This document shows, one piece after another, positions 16,598-25,995 of a stretch of DNA of 64,000 bases. The number at the start of each line of letters is the position of its first letter. Position 1 is the stretch's first letter. Made by a program: the position numbers and the translations under genes. This DNA is from JAGOTP01 sp964567995 (GTDB lineage: Bacteria; Patescibacteriota; Patescibacteriia; 2-12-FULL-60-25), in NCBI GenBank assembly GCA_964567995.1, contig CAZMOB010000001.1, forward strand, positions 186,001-250,000, read 5' to 3'. The notes under the pieces were generated by a model. It was not told the origin of the DNA and made no database searches. It worked only from the letters and a program-made list of their open reading frames with translations.

Positions 16598-18325
16598 TTA
16601 CTTGAAAAAGGCGATGGGATCAAGGTCGATCAGCGCTGTGGCGGCTAAGGGGCGTAAGCGCTCGACTAAGGCCGCTTCTGTGATCTCCGGACTGAAAAGA
16701 AGATGGACGACTGAGCGGGCGCTGGCTCCCGTCCGTCGAAACTCAACCGGATACGGTCCTTCGAGCGTTCCCTGACCTTGGAGCGATTGTTTGGCGGCTT
16801 CTAGCCACGTCTGTACCGCCGACTCGGATCCATCGATCAAGCATTTCACACGTCGCCAGGTGGGGGGATAGTGAAAGAGCCGACGGGTGGCTAGTTCTTG
16901 TTCGAAGACGTGGCTGACCCCTTGGCTTGTTTGCCAGGTTGTCCAATGTGTCAGGTCCTGTTCGAGGGATTGCACTATCAATCGGCCCTGTGCAGCGGCG
17001 ACGCGTTGCATCAGACGACGGGCAGCGATCAGGCGACGTTCGAGACGGCGCACATCTTCGATTTGACCCCCAAATAACTGACCAAGCGTGACGACTACGA
17101 GCGCGCCATTCGGGATCGGTTGTTCGAGGAGATCATTTGTCGTATCTCGCCAGTCGACGGCTACGTCTGATTCGGTTTTGGCCCAAGCCCGTTTCAATTG
17201 TTCGATCCCGGGAATGGCTTTGCCTAGATCAACTCCTCCACAGGCGTCGCATGCGAGGGGAAGCGCTTGAGTCGATCCACATGAACGACAGATAGCTCGA
17301 TCTGCTTCAGCGGAGACGGGCGCCTGACAGCGAGAGCACAGCGCTTGCCAGCCGCAATCACGACAGGTGAGGCGAGCGGCTCGGCCACGGATCGGATGAA
17401 TGATGATTCTTGGTCCTTCGTGTTCACGTACGGCGAGGAGCGTATCTGCTTGAAGGCTCGGGATGGCCGATCGACCACCCGGATGAAACGGATGAATCTG
17501 CAGATCGCACAGAATATCGGGAGCGGCTGTGTTGGCGTGGAGCGGTGGGGTCAGGCCAAATGCTTCCACTGTCACCCCCGCGTATTTTGCGGCCCAGCCA
17601 GCCAGTCGACGCGCATCGTAGCGTGGCGCTTGTTCATCTTGTTTATGATCGTCATTTTCTGGTTCGTCGATGAGGACGAGATCCGCAACGGGAGCGAGCC
17701 AAGCGCCGAGGCGCGTTGCGATCAAACAGCGAGCGGTTCCCGTTACGAATTGTGACCAGTGTGAGAAATACGCCGAGTCGGTCAGGTCTCCGTGTAGGGG
17801 TAAGCTTTCGCACGAAGTTTGTTTGAGCGTTTCTGAAAAGGTGGCAATGCGGTTGGTCCAAGGCGTGAGAATCAATACGCGCTGTCCCTGAGCGAGTGCT
17901 TGGCTTGCTCGTGCGAGAAGGGCCGTTTCATGATCCGTGCGCCAAAATGCCGTTGCGGTTCCTCTGTCGGATATGTTCCGTTCGTTTGTTTTTTCAAAGG
18001 AGGAAAATCGTTTCGGTAGGGTCCCGAGCCAGGCATGGAGAACAGTCGGGACGGAGCAGAAGGTCCGTTCAGCGACCCAAGTCAGCAATTCAAGACAAGC
18101 AGGAGGAAGCAGAAACGGAACGGAGAGTGGTCCAGTGATCGATTTTGCTCGGTTCGCGAAAGGACTTGTCGGTCTGATCGCTCGAATCACCGCCTCAGTT
18201 TTATGGCCTCGCAACAGAATCGAAACGAGTTGTCCAACTTCGTACGTCTCTGTGTCTGGAAACGCATAATCAAACCCATCAAGACCGAAGGGAGTTCTGC
18301 GGACGGGGATGACTTCGGCAAACAT
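16598..18325 (-). CDS. priA: PriA-like primosomal protein N', ATPase motifs lost
   Basis: A 575-residue protein aligned with PriA along most of its length: the N-terminal DNA-binding domain (VIPVRRTPFGLDGFDYAFP), a helicase-like core and a zinc module with eight cysteines in CRDC, CSRC, CRSC and CDAC spacing, followed by the C-terminal domain. The place of Walker A (GxTGSGKT in PriA) reads AFWRTDHET, the DEEH box reads DEPE, and the QVAGRAGR region is shortened to MQRVAAAQGR. It is therefore unlikely to hydrolyse ATP and may only load or bind forks. It starts in a TGATG overlap with the upstream gene, indicating translational coupling. Confidence 0.85.
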   Translation of the reverse strand: MFAEVIPVRRTPFGLDGFDYAFPDTETYEVGQLVSILLRGHKTEAVIRAIRPTSPFANRAKSITGPLSVPFLLPPACLELLTWVAERTFCSVPTVLHAWLGTLPKRFSSFEKTNERNISDRGTATAFWRTDHETALLARASQALAQGQRVLILTPWTNRIATFSETLKQTSCESLPLHGDLTDSAYFSHWSQFVTGTARCLIATRLGAWLAPVADLVLIDEPENDDHKQDEQAPRYDARRLAGWAAKYAGVTVEAFGLTPPLHANTAAPDILCDLQIHPFHPGGRSAIPSLQADTLLAVREHEGPRIIIHPIRGRAARLTCRDCGWQALCSRCQAPVSAEADRAICRSCGSTQALPLACDACGGVDLGKAIPGIEQLKRAWAKTESDVAVDWRDTTNDLLEQPIPNGALVVVTLGQLFGGQIEDVRRLERRLIAARRLMQRVAAAQGRLIVQSLEQDLTHWTTWQTSQGVSHVFEQELATRRLFHYPPTWRRVKCLIDGSESAVQTWLEAAKQSLQGQGTLEGPYPVEFRRTGASARSVVHLLFSPEITEAALVERLRPLAATALIDLDPIAFFK

Positions 18326-19116
18326 CAAAGGAGTTCAAATTCAGCGGTCAGCAAGCCAACACCGAACGGGGCTTCGTAGCACAGAATATTCGGTTTTACG
18401 TGAAGCTTCTGAATGGCTCCGAGCAGCGTTGAAATCGGCTGAGCACCGCATTGTTTGGCATCGGTCAGCATTGTCGGGCTAAGTGCCAACAGTGATGCTG
18501 GGTCCACGGCTTGGATCGCTGTTTTCACCGCTTGTTCAAATGCTGGTCCAGCTTCGTTCACGCCATGGGGTGATTGTTCATTGGCATGGTGGGACAAGTC
18601 CGCCGCTGCAAAAAACGCGACACGCCGTGTATCCTCATGAATCACTTGCATGACCTCTTGTCCGAATTTCGCATGTTCTTCGTTCGAGAGTCCGGAGATG
18701 CTGAGGGGAACGATCTTGACGTTCGTGAGATGGTTGAGCAGAAAGGCGAGCGAAATCGTCATTCCGTAGTCGAGTTTTTCTTCGCTCATAAGAGAGAAGG
18801 GGATACTCGTTTCACGCATATGACGATGTAACCGGTCGATAAAGAGCGAGTCACCCTTTACGCTCACAGTTGTGCCATGATCCCCGAATTCTTTTAAGTT
18901 ACCGGTATAGCTCGGAGCGATGTTGCAGCTGAAGCCGTCGGGATAGTAGGCGGCGTGGGACGAAATCAGTACCAACGTGTCTGGTTTGGTCGCGTAGAGA
19001 TGTTCTTCGAGCGTGCGATAGGCATCACGCGTATGTTCCAGGGCCGCGCAGTGCTCTTTGCCGATGGTCGGAATGAGGAGCGGCGAATGAGGAGCGATGG
19101 CAGAAAAGACAAGCAT
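18325..19116 (-). CDS. LigB/MEMO-like protein (class III extradiol dioxygenase fold)
   Basis: A 263-residue protein starting FSAIAPHSPLLIP, the LigB-type start with a conserved His, followed by LVLISSHAAYYP and AADLSHHANEQSP, equivalent to the SxDxSH region in LigB and MEMO1 proteins. These form one superfamily that includes aromatic ring-cleaving dioxygenases and the AmmeMemoRadiSam system protein B. No radical SAM or AMMECR1 partner is visible nearby, so the precise role is open. The stop overlaps the priA start. Confidence 0.8.
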   Translation of the reverse strand: MLVFSAIAPHSPLLIPTIGKEHCAALEHTRDAYRTLEEHLYATKPDTLVLISSHAAYYPDGFSCNIAPSYTGNLKEFGDHGTTVSVKGDSLFIDRLHRHMRETSIPFSLMSEEKLDYGMTISLAFLLNHLTNVKIVPLSISGLSNEEHAKFGQEVMQVIHEDTRRVAFFAAADLSHHANEQSPHGVNEAGPAFEQAVKTAIQAVDPASLLALSPTMLTDAKQCGAQPISTLLGAIQKLHVKPNILCYEAPFGVGLLTAEFELL

Positions 19117-19124
19117 AAGAAAGA

Positions 19125-20627
19125 TTAAGGAGTGGGGGAAGCGGTAGCTACTTGAACGAGTCCGTCCGTCGGTTCTTCTGGTTCATCGAGCGGCGCATGT
19201 GGACGAATCGCTTCGCCGAGTTGGTAGGTTTCAAGTAACCGATCGGGCAAGAGAACTACATTCTTCCAAGCGTATCCAAGTTCGTTGAAGTCTGTTTCCG
19301 TGGTGATCGGTCGGCGAGTTCCTGCTTCTATCACATACACTGCGGAAGACTTTTTACCGCGCACCAATTCTCCGTCTTGCAAACCATAAGGTTTCCCTTC
19401 GGGCACAGCACTCAGTTGTTTCATCGTCCAAGCACGGGCCCGTCGACCGCGGAAGTACAGATCAAGGAAGGCGGTATCAGGAATGCGTTGACGCAGATTA
19501 TTCTCGACGTACCAATAGATTTTTTGTGGATCTTTTACGAGAAGCCCCGTTGGGTAAGTAGTTGATGTTGTGATGTCCGGTCCATCTGTGTAACTCGCGA
19601 TATCGTCTGCGCTTACGTCGATCAATTCATCTTCGTTGAATCCGAAGTGCTCAAAGGCTTGTAATTGGATCAGGCGTTTACGTGTTCCGACGAGCAGGTA
19701 GCGTGCTTGATCTTGTGTCTGGACAAGTGAGTAGTTGGGAAAATTCACGCTCGAGCCCAGACGATAGCCATTCAAACGACTCTCATCGACGGCAACAATT
19801 TTGCTCGTGTCAATCAGCGAGGCGGCGATGGTCAAATTTTTGATCGGTTTCCGTTGACCATTTCGCAACAAATACAGATCGCCCGTCGTTTTGCCTTGGA
19901 CGATCGTGCCTTCTGGAAACCGCAACGCGAACCAGCGTTGCCAGATCTTCCAGAGACTCAAATTCCCTGCGATGTGGGGCGTGTAGCTGTAGAGCATCGC
20001 TGTCGCATTATTGACGGGTGTCACGCTTTGCCCGCTAATCGTAACCGTTTTTCCTGGCGCTTGTCCGGCGATTGTCGCGCCTCGTCCCAAGATCTGCATC
20101 AAATATTTTTCTCGATGTTGTTTGGCCGCCCATTCAAGCTGACTCGCAAACCCGCGGAATTCTTGCAGTCGCGGATCGTTCATCGAGCAGTTGTCACAAA
20201 TCGCGTAGCCAGTCGCCCAATCGAATTGTTTTTGTGAAGGATTCGGGTCGTCGACCAGACTCTGTTCCTTTTGAAGGAGGGCGAGCAAATACCGCGGATT
20301 CAATTGGTAACTTGTCGCAATCCGCCAAATGATTTCGGACGCCTTCCGTTCGACCCCATCGATATCCTGCGTTCGATAACGGGCGAGCACCCCCGGACGT
20401 GCCTCCAAAAACGATTGAATATCTCCCAACCGCATCTCTCCCAAGCCGAAAATGTCCGTGTCATCCAGAATGTAGTTTGGATTGAACGTGGTGGGGTGCA
20501 ATTCTTCGTTCTGAAGGGGGAGCGTTTGCGCCAGGGCGAGCGGCGCTCCTCCCAAGAGGAGCTGAATACACAAAACCCCAGCAGCGAACCGCTTTCCAGG
20601 CATGGGACGAGCCGACCAGGACGACAT
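19125..20627 (-). CDS. Secreted lysozyme-like protein with C-terminal repeats
   Basis: A 500-residue exported protein. A signal peptide with a hydrophobic core ends near PLALA-Q; an internal Met at residue 9 is an alternative start. Residues about 90-230 contain NPRYLLALLQKEQSLV and WATGYAICDNC, resembling lysozyme-like domains often annotated as haemagglutinin or glucosaminidase in Patescibacteria. Residues about 240-480 have three to four weak repeats built on the pattern G-x-(L/V)-Y-(L/V)-(I/L)-x-x-G-x-(R/K)-R-x-I. It is probably a wall-associated hydrolase or binder. It heads a minus operon that continues through fmt; a TACCAT box is 8 nt before the ATG. Confidence 0.75.
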   Translation of the reverse strand: MSSWSARPMPGKRFAAGVLCIQLLLGGAPLALAQTLPLQNEELHPTTFNPNYILDDTDIFGLGEMRLGDIQSFLEARPGVLARYRTQDIDGVERKASEIIWRIATSYQLNPRYLLALLQKEQSLVDDPNPSQKQFDWATGYAICDNCSMNDPRLQEFRGFASQLEWAAKQHREKYLMQILGRGATIAGQAPGKTVTISGQSVTPVNNATAMLYSYTPHIAGNLSLWKIWQRWFALRFPEGTIVQGKTTGDLYLLRNGQRKPIKNLTIAASLIDTSKIVAVDESRLNGYRLGSSVNFPNYSLVQTQDQARYLLVGTRKRLIQLQAFEHFGFNEDELIDVSADDIASYTDGPDITTSTTYPTGLLVKDPQKIYWYVENNLRQRIPDTAFLDLYFRGRRARAWTMKQLSAVPEGKPYGLQDGELVRGKKSSAVYVIEAGTRRPITTETDFNELGYAWKNVVLLPDRLLETYQLGEAIRPHAPLDEPEEPTDGLVQVATASPTP

Positions 20628-20689
20628 GCCCGAAATGGTACCTTACCGTCCAGCCGCGTGCTAGCATACGTGGCAGAACCTCTGTTCGT

Positions 20690-22315
20690 ATGTCGCGTTT
20701 CTCCTTTTTTGGCTTGCCGCTCTCGATCGTGCTCCTCTGGGGGCTGATTTTTGCTGGATCATTGGTTCTTCCGAGTGCGAATGCAGGTGTATTCGCTTCG
20801 CCAGATGAAACGGCGGTCGCTGTTTCGTTGGAGCGAATTCAAGAGACGGGAAGGGCGACAGTCGAAGAGCCGCTCGCAAGACAGGCGCCCTGGCTCCATC
20901 CACGGAGTTACCTGGCCGTCGGGACCACGTTAGTGCCCGTTGGGTTTTTGGGCTGGCCTTGGTGGCTCGCGCAGCTCCATCGTTTGATCCCGCTCGTGCC
21001 TCTCGCCTGGGTCGCAAGTTTGTTCGCCGCTTCAGGCGTTATTCCTTGGTATCTGCTCTTGCGAAAGCGCTTCGGATTGTCAGCGGCTTGGTGGGGGACG
21101 TTGCTCGCGTGGACTTTTCCCCCAGTTCTCCTGTATGTGAACCGTTCCTTGTTCAGTCATCTTCCGCAGTATTCGGCTGTGCTCTGGGCGGCCTGGATCC
21201 TGGTTGTGATTCAGACGGGCCAAAGAAAGGACGGACAACGGACCTTACTTCAGATCGTTGCGGGGGTGCTCTTTGGAACGGCACTCTCATTCCGTCCGAT
21301 GGAAGCGATCTGGCTCGTCCCGATCTTTGTCCTCCTCTGGTCTCAATTCGGGGGCATTCAATGGCGAAAACAGCTTTTTCTTTTCCTCGGAACGCTCCTC
21401 GGACTTTTGCCGCTCTTTGTTGTTCAAGCGCAAACCTACGGAAGTTGGTTTCAGATCGGCTATTGGATCCAGGCGAATAGCGATCCGTCAGCCATGGTGA
21501 TTCCTCAATTGGCGACTGCTGCGCCGAGGGCTTGGTATCTCGCCTTTGCACCCTATGGCCTTCATCCGAGAAACAGTCTCTGGAATGTGCGATCCTTTTT
21601 CTTGAGCTTTCTGTGGCCTTCCGCACTGGTCTTTGGATTGGCGCTGCTCTATCGAGTACAGCAGTTCTTAAAAGAATGGAAGCGGGGAGCGGCGTTCCGA
21701 TGTACGTCGAGACACATCGTGTCGCTGCTTGTCGTAGGCGCCGTGGTCGGTTGGCTCTTGCTGATCTACGGCAGTGGACTCTATGCCGATCATGTACGAC
21801 CGGGAGCGGTCACCGTGGCTAATTCGTTTTTGCGCTACACGATTCCGTTTGGCTTTTTCCTGGCCTGGTTTTTGGCTTCGATCCGATCAAGATTAAAGGA
21901 GCGTCCTCACTGGCAAAGACTTGTTTACGCGGCAGCGTTGTTATTCATCGCCGTGTTTGGTGCCTACACTGCTTTTGCTCGTGACGAAGAGGGGATTCTG
22001 GCGACTCGACGTGAGTTAAAACGGTACGCGACGATTCGCTCAGCGGCTCTTGCTACATTCACGCCCGGATCGATCATCCTCTCAGAGCGTTCAGATAAGA
22101 TCTTCTTTCCACAGCTACGCGTTATTTCACCACTCCCATCGTTTGATCAAGCTCAGGCACTTGCCGCCCTCGCTTCTTCCAGCTCGATCGGACTCTTCAG
22201 TCGTCCCTTATCGCTCCTCGAACGCGACGCTTGGCGAAAAATCGGTTACGATGTGCGTGAGTTGCAGGCCTTCGATCGTGAGCGCTTGTATCGTTTGACC
22301 CCTTTCCTCCGATGA
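20690..22315 (+). CDS. Polytopic membrane protein, GT-C glycosyltransferase-like
   Basis: A 541-residue integral membrane protein with roughly 10-12 hydrophobic helices. The first extracytoplasmic loop contains SPDETA, placed like the catalytic acidic residue of GT-C enzymes (ArnT and PMT type), and the C-terminal soluble part is small. This suggests transfer of a sugar from a lipid-linked donor, but no specific substrate motif is visible. It is translationally coupled (ATGA overlap at 22312) to the next envelope gene. Confidence 0.65.
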   Translation: MSRFSFFGLPLSIVLLWGLIFAGSLVLPSANAGVFASPDETAVAVSLERIQETGRATVEEPLARQAPWLHPRSYLAVGTTLVPVGFLGWPWWLAQLHRLIPLVPLAWVASLFAASGVIPWYLLLRKRFGLSAAWWGTLLAWTFPPVLLYVNRSLFSHLPQYSAVLWAAWILVVIQTGQRKDGQRTLLQIVAGVLFGTALSFRPMEAIWLVPIFVLLWSQFGGIQWRKQLFLFLGTLLGLLPLFVVQAQTYGSWFQIGYWIQANSDPSAMVIPQLATAAPRAWYLAFAPYGLHPRNSLWNVRSFFLSFLWPSALVFGLALLYRVQQFLKEWKRGAAFRCTSRHIVSLLVVGAVVGWLLLIYGSGLYADHVRPGAVTVANSFLRYTIPFGFFLAWFLASIRSRLKERPHWQRLVYAAALLFIAVFGAYTAFARDEEGILATRRELKRYATIRSAALATFTPGSIILSERSDKIFFPQLRVISPLPSFDQAQALAALASSSSIGLFSRPLSLLERDAWRKIGYDVRELQAFDRERLYRLTPFLR

Positions 22316-23775
22316 GTAAACGCTCTTCCTTTGTTCTCTCCTGGCTCTTTCTTCTGCCTTGGCTTGCGGCCATTGGCTTGTTGACGGTGCTTGTCTTGAA
22401 ACACATTCCGCCCAGCGGCGTCTGGCAGCAATCGTTTATCTTTGATGGAACCTCGCCTTGGTTGGCCAGTTTTTTGCCCTCCGATCGTGTCACACGACCT
22501 GAGCGCCAACCGGACGGATCGACGAGTCAACGGATTTTAGCCGAGCCAGTCTATGTGTCTGCCCGTGTTCCAATGGTGGCGGATACAGCCGCCTTGATGC
22601 TAGAGGCGAATGTCGTCCGCCAACCACTCATCGAGCTGGGTGGGAGTCAGGATGTGTTGGGTTCGACCGAGACTAAACCTGTTTGGAGTGAAGTGTTGGC
22701 GAAGGGCTGGCGCCGAGTTGAGCGGGGAGACTTGGTCGGCTACATCCGCGACGGGCTTCCAGACGATCGTCTCTGGACGGCGCCGACTGACCGCGTCTTG
22801 CTCTGGCATGCGTCAACAACCTTAAGCGAGCAAATTGATCCACCCGCCATTGAACGTACGGTGAGTTTCTCCCTGCGCGGTTCACATGACATTTATTTTT
22901 TGCCAACGCGCGGGGCGAACAAATTTGTTCTGCGGGTGCAAGACATGAATCGCAAAGCGACGGGTGGAAATTCTCTGTCTCTGCGACTCCTTCTAGGGGA
23001 TGACGTGATCTGGACCGATGTTCTGAATCTGCCAACTCGGACAGAGAACGCGCCCAGTTCCGTGTTTGAAAAAACTATTCAATTCAACACGCTCAAAGCG
23101 GGGACCTATCGTTTAGTGTTGTCTGCCGACGACGATATATTCTTGCGCGGTCTCACAACAAACGTCCGTCATTGGGTTGTTGGACCACGCCTCTATGTGG
23201 GTGATCAAACGGGCTATGCGACGACCACCTACCCGCTTCATGTTTGGACGAACTCGCAGCATGTCTCCGCTGAAACGCGTCATCGTGAAGGGCTGCAAAC
23301 CATTCACTTGGGACGTTCTGCGGTTACTCTTGAACAAACGCACGTGGTCTATCGGCTCTCACGTCATCCCGCCGAACGATCTGGAGACGGCATTATCGAC
23401 GCCCCGCTCGGTGATGTTCAGCTGTTTGGAGATGGGTTCTTCGCCTTCGAACCCGAAGCGCTGTTTTTGCCGAAGCCGCGTCGTTTAACCGACCAATCGG
23501 ACCCGATCGCGGAGGGGATCGAGGTCATCCAAACCTCGTACGTCCCACCGGAGATCTTACCCGATGGCTGGCTACGATTATCGGCCGATGTTCCGCTGTT
23601 GCAAGACATTGACCGCGTTCGCTGGACGCTGGGTTTGCCTGGTATTACGACCCGTCAGGGTTGGGTCGACATCCGACGGGCTGAAGTAACCTACCGACGA
23701 CGATCAGTGCACACTTGGCAGGATTGGTGGCGCTTCGGCCGCCGTGAATTAGCTGCCGCTTGGCATCGACTATGA
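22312..23775 (+). CDS. Membrane-anchored extracytoplasmic hypothetical protein
   Basis: A 487-residue protein with one N-terminal membrane helix (about residues 9-28) and a long soluble part rich in beta-forming segments (FSLRGSHDIYFLP, LKAGTYRLVLSADDD). No recognised domain. It overlaps its neighbours on both sides by ATGA, so it is made in step with the GT-C-like enzyme and the small membrane protein and may form a complex or export unit with them. Confidence 0.7.
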   Translation: MSKRSSFVLSWLFLLPWLAAIGLLTVLVLKHIPPSGVWQQSFIFDGTSPWLASFLPSDRVTRPERQPDGSTSQRILAEPVYVSARVPMVADTAALMLEANVVRQPLIELGGSQDVLGSTETKPVWSEVLAKGWRRVERGDLVGYIRDGLPDDRLWTAPTDRVLLWHASTTLSEQIDPPAIERTVSFSLRGSHDIYFLPTRGANKFVLRVQDMNRKATGGNSLSLRLLLGDDVIWTDVLNLPTRTENAPSSVFEKTIQFNTLKAGTYRLVLSADDDIFLRGLTTNVRHWVVGPRLYVGDQTGYATTTYPLHVWTNSQHVSAETRHREGLQTIHLGRSAVTLEQTHVVYRLSRHPAERSGDGIIDAPLGDVQLFGDGFFAFEPEALFLPKPRRLTDQSDPIAEGIEVIQTSYVPPEILPDGWLRLSADVPLLQDIDRVRWTLGLPGITTRQGWVDIRRAEVTYRRRSVHTWQDWWRFGRRELAAAWHRL

Positions 23776-24143
23776 AACAGCATCTCCTCACGACCTACCG
23801 AGGGTTGATGTGGCATGTGGCCCACGCCTTTGCGTTGCTACTCCTCGCGCTTATTCTCTTCGAGCGGTTTGTCCCGGGTGCCGTTTTAGGGCATTTACCT
23901 TTGTTCGTCGGCATTCCCTTATTGATGCTCTGTCTTACTCTTCACCCTGTCGGTCTAAAACCAGCTCGTCCTTGGTTATTGGTTGACCTTTGGTTCATCG
24001 TAGCATTGTGTCTGGGCCGGATCTTTTTGACGCTCTTCGATGGTGACGCGCTGGCCTGGCTCTTGGGAGGCTTCGCGGCTCTTCTCAGCCTGGCGTTTCT
24101 GTGGATATTCTCTCAGAGTCCGACGAACCTGTCTTCGGATTAA
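23772..24143 (+). CDS. Small membrane protein, three to four helices
   Basis: A 123-residue hydrophobic protein from the ATG at 23772 that overlaps the previous stop. Three or four membrane helices are evident (AFALLLLALILF, LFVGIPLLMLCLTL, LLVDLWFIVALCLG, LLGGFAALLSLAFLWIF). It is the last of three coupled envelope genes. Function unknown. Confidence 0.7.
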   Translation: MKQHLLTTYRGLMWHVAHAFALLLLALILFERFVPGAVLGHLPLFVGIPLLMLCLTLHPVGLKPARPWLLVDLWFIVALCLGRIFLTLFDGDALAWLLGGFAALLSLAFLWIFSQSPTNLSSD

Positions 24144-24161
24144 TCATCTTCTTCCTTCTGT

Positions 24162-24578
24162 ATGGATCAATCCTGCTTGTTCTGTGGCATCGTGGCTGGG
24201 TCCGTTCCCTCACTAGCTGTCTATCAAGATGAACGAGTGATGGCTTTTTTGGATCCGTACCCCACTACTCGAGGTCATGTTCTAGTGATCCCTAAGACAC
24301 ATTCCGTTTCCTTGCTCGACACGACTCCCGACATGCTCGCCGTCCTCTTACCAACGATCCAACGCATTAGCCGTGCTCTCTGCGAAACGCTTGAAGTCGA
24401 GGGGTTCAATTTGATTCAAAATAACGGCAAAGCAGCCGGTCAGGTGATGCCGCATCTTCATTTCCATCTCATTCCACGTCGTCCGGACGATGGTCTGAAA
24501 CAGTGGCCATCTATCGAATCGAGCGTCGAAGATCGTAGAGCGCTCGCCGCACGCATCGCGAGCAACCTTCGAGTGTAA
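24162..24578 (+). CDS. HIT family nucleotide hydrolase/transferase
   Basis: A 138-residue protein with the N-terminal CLFCGIV zinc-type motif of bacterial Hint-like HIT proteins, the AFLDPYPTTRGHVLVIPK strand-turn region, and the HIT triad MPHLHFHLIPR (HxHxHxx). Length is typical. Such proteins hydrolyse nucleoside phosphoramidates or similar nucleotides. It is 18 nt after the membrane gene. Confidence 0.94.
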   Translation: MDQSCLFCGIVAGSVPSLAVYQDERVMAFLDPYPTTRGHVLVIPKTHSVSLLDTTPDMLAVLLPTIQRISRALCETLEVEGFNLIQNNGKAAGQVMPHLHFHLIPRRPDDGLKQWPSIESSVEDRRALAARIASNLRV

Positions 24579-24583
24579 CGCGC

Positions 24584-25900
24584 CTACATCCCTGGAAGTC
24601 TAAAAATCCCGCGCGCCTCACCGCGTTGTCCCACCACGTAGATCGTTGTTCCTTGTACGGCGACGTCGAATACTTCATCGAAAATCCCTAATTGCACGGG
24701 TCGTGGATCTTGGCCGTTATCGAGCGGGAGCGCAAACACGGTTTGTGCATCAGCAATATAGAGCACGCCCCCATCTTCATTCCAGACAACATTCCGCATG
24801 GGAACGCTCTGTCGCCAAATGACCGTTTCTGGTGCGTCTGGTGTCCAGAGTCGAACTTCATGTTCATTCAAGAACACCGCCCGAGGTTGTTTGGTGTCTG
24901 GACTCCAACGTGGATAATCGCCTTCGGCCCGCACCGTGTCAGGCAAGGCGCCTAGGCGTAAGCGAATACCAAGCCATCGTGCACCATCCGATAAAAACAG
25001 GTAAGGACGATGCCATTCGTAAATCGACCAATTTCCTTTTGGAAGGGAGAAGAGCCTTCCTAAGAAGGAGCTGTCCGCCAAAAGGAACTGGCCACTATAG
25101 GCGGTCGTCTGTAGTTCAATGGAGCCACTTTCTTCCTGGATTCCCGCTGGAAGTGGCGTACGTTCGATTTGATTTGTTTGAATATCGACCGTGAGGCGAC
25201 TTGTTCCTTCAATACCAATCAGTTCATTCCCTGACCAATGGTAGCGTCCCGTAGGAAGCGATTCGAGGCTGGTTCGTGCGCGAGCTGCTTTGACGAACCA
25301 GCTCCGTGGAAGGGCGGTTGTCCCACCAAGAAGGACCGCTTCGCCATCCGTTCGCCAACGGAGAGGGAGATCTGCTGCCGTTGGGAGGGGGAGTGCGATG
25401 ACGTTCGCTCGCTGCACGGGACTCCACCAACCGACCTCTGTTCCGCTCGCTGTTGTTTGAAAGGCGAGTAATCGCTCGTGAGCCGGATCGCTCTCCAGAC
25501 GGGTATACGGTCCCGCTGAAACTAAAACGGGTTCCCCCTGTTTCCAAAGACGAATATGGTCCGCAAAGGAAACACGTTCAGCGCGGACCAGAATATCTTG
25601 CTGCCACGAGCCATAGCCTGCTTTGCTGACGCGTACTTGGTGCCAGCCCGGCGTCATCTGTTGAAACGTAACCGGTGTCTTTTTCCCACTGTCCTGTCCG
25701 TCGATCATGACGGTTCCTCCATTCGGGAGTGAGTCGACAATGAGTGTTCCGTTCCGCTCAACGGCCCCTTTCTTGAAATTATAACGATAGCCGGACGTGT
25801 AAAAGACGAGCAGGGGAGCCGTTAAAAGGAAGATCGCGACGTAGATCCAGGGGAGGATACGTCGGATGAAGGGGGCCCGATAGGCGGAGTTGCTCGACAT
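24584..25900 (-). CDS. PEGA domain membrane-anchored protein
   Basis: A 438-residue protein from the ATG at 25900 (an in-frame start at 25921 is less likely). One membrane helix (ILPWIYVAIFLLTAPLLVF) is followed by a PEGA domain: LPNGGTVMIDGQDSGKKTPVTF and PGWHQVRVSKAGY. The remaining ~300 residues show repeated WSPDTKQ- and W-x-x-D-G-type strands, suggesting a beta-propeller. It is extracytoplasmic. It converges on the HIT gene, with only 5 bp between them. Confidence 0.8.
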   Translation of the reverse strand: MSSNSAYRAPFIRRILPWIYVAIFLLTAPLLVFYTSGYRYNFKKGAVERNGTLIVDSLPNGGTVMIDGQDSGKKTPVTFQQMTPGWHQVRVSKAGYGSWQQDILVRAERVSFADHIRLWKQGEPVLVSAGPYTRLESDPAHERLLAFQTTASGTEVGWWSPVQRANVIALPLPTAADLPLRWRTDGEAVLLGGTTALPRSWFVKAARARTSLESLPTGRYHWSGNELIGIEGTSRLTVDIQTNQIERTPLPAGIQEESGSIELQTTAYSGQFLLADSSFLGRLFSLPKGNWSIYEWHRPYLFLSDGARWLGIRLRLGALPDTVRAEGDYPRWSPDTKQPRAVFLNEHEVRLWTPDAPETVIWRQSVPMRNVVWNEDGGVLYIADAQTVFALPLDNGQDPRPVQLGIFDEVFDVAVQGTTIYVVGQRGEARGIFRLPGM

Positions 25901-25995
25901 GGGTTGGCTCAAACGATACACTCTTCACGTTTCCGCCGACAAGCGACACGCATCTCAGAGAGGGTTTATTCGCTTATTTTTTGTTTCCATTCGCT

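Noticed and set aside
21153..21626. Minus-strand open frame inside the GT-C-like gene
   Set aside because: Arg/Ser/Pro-rich composition typical of an antisense shadow; the plus-strand protein has clear membrane helices.
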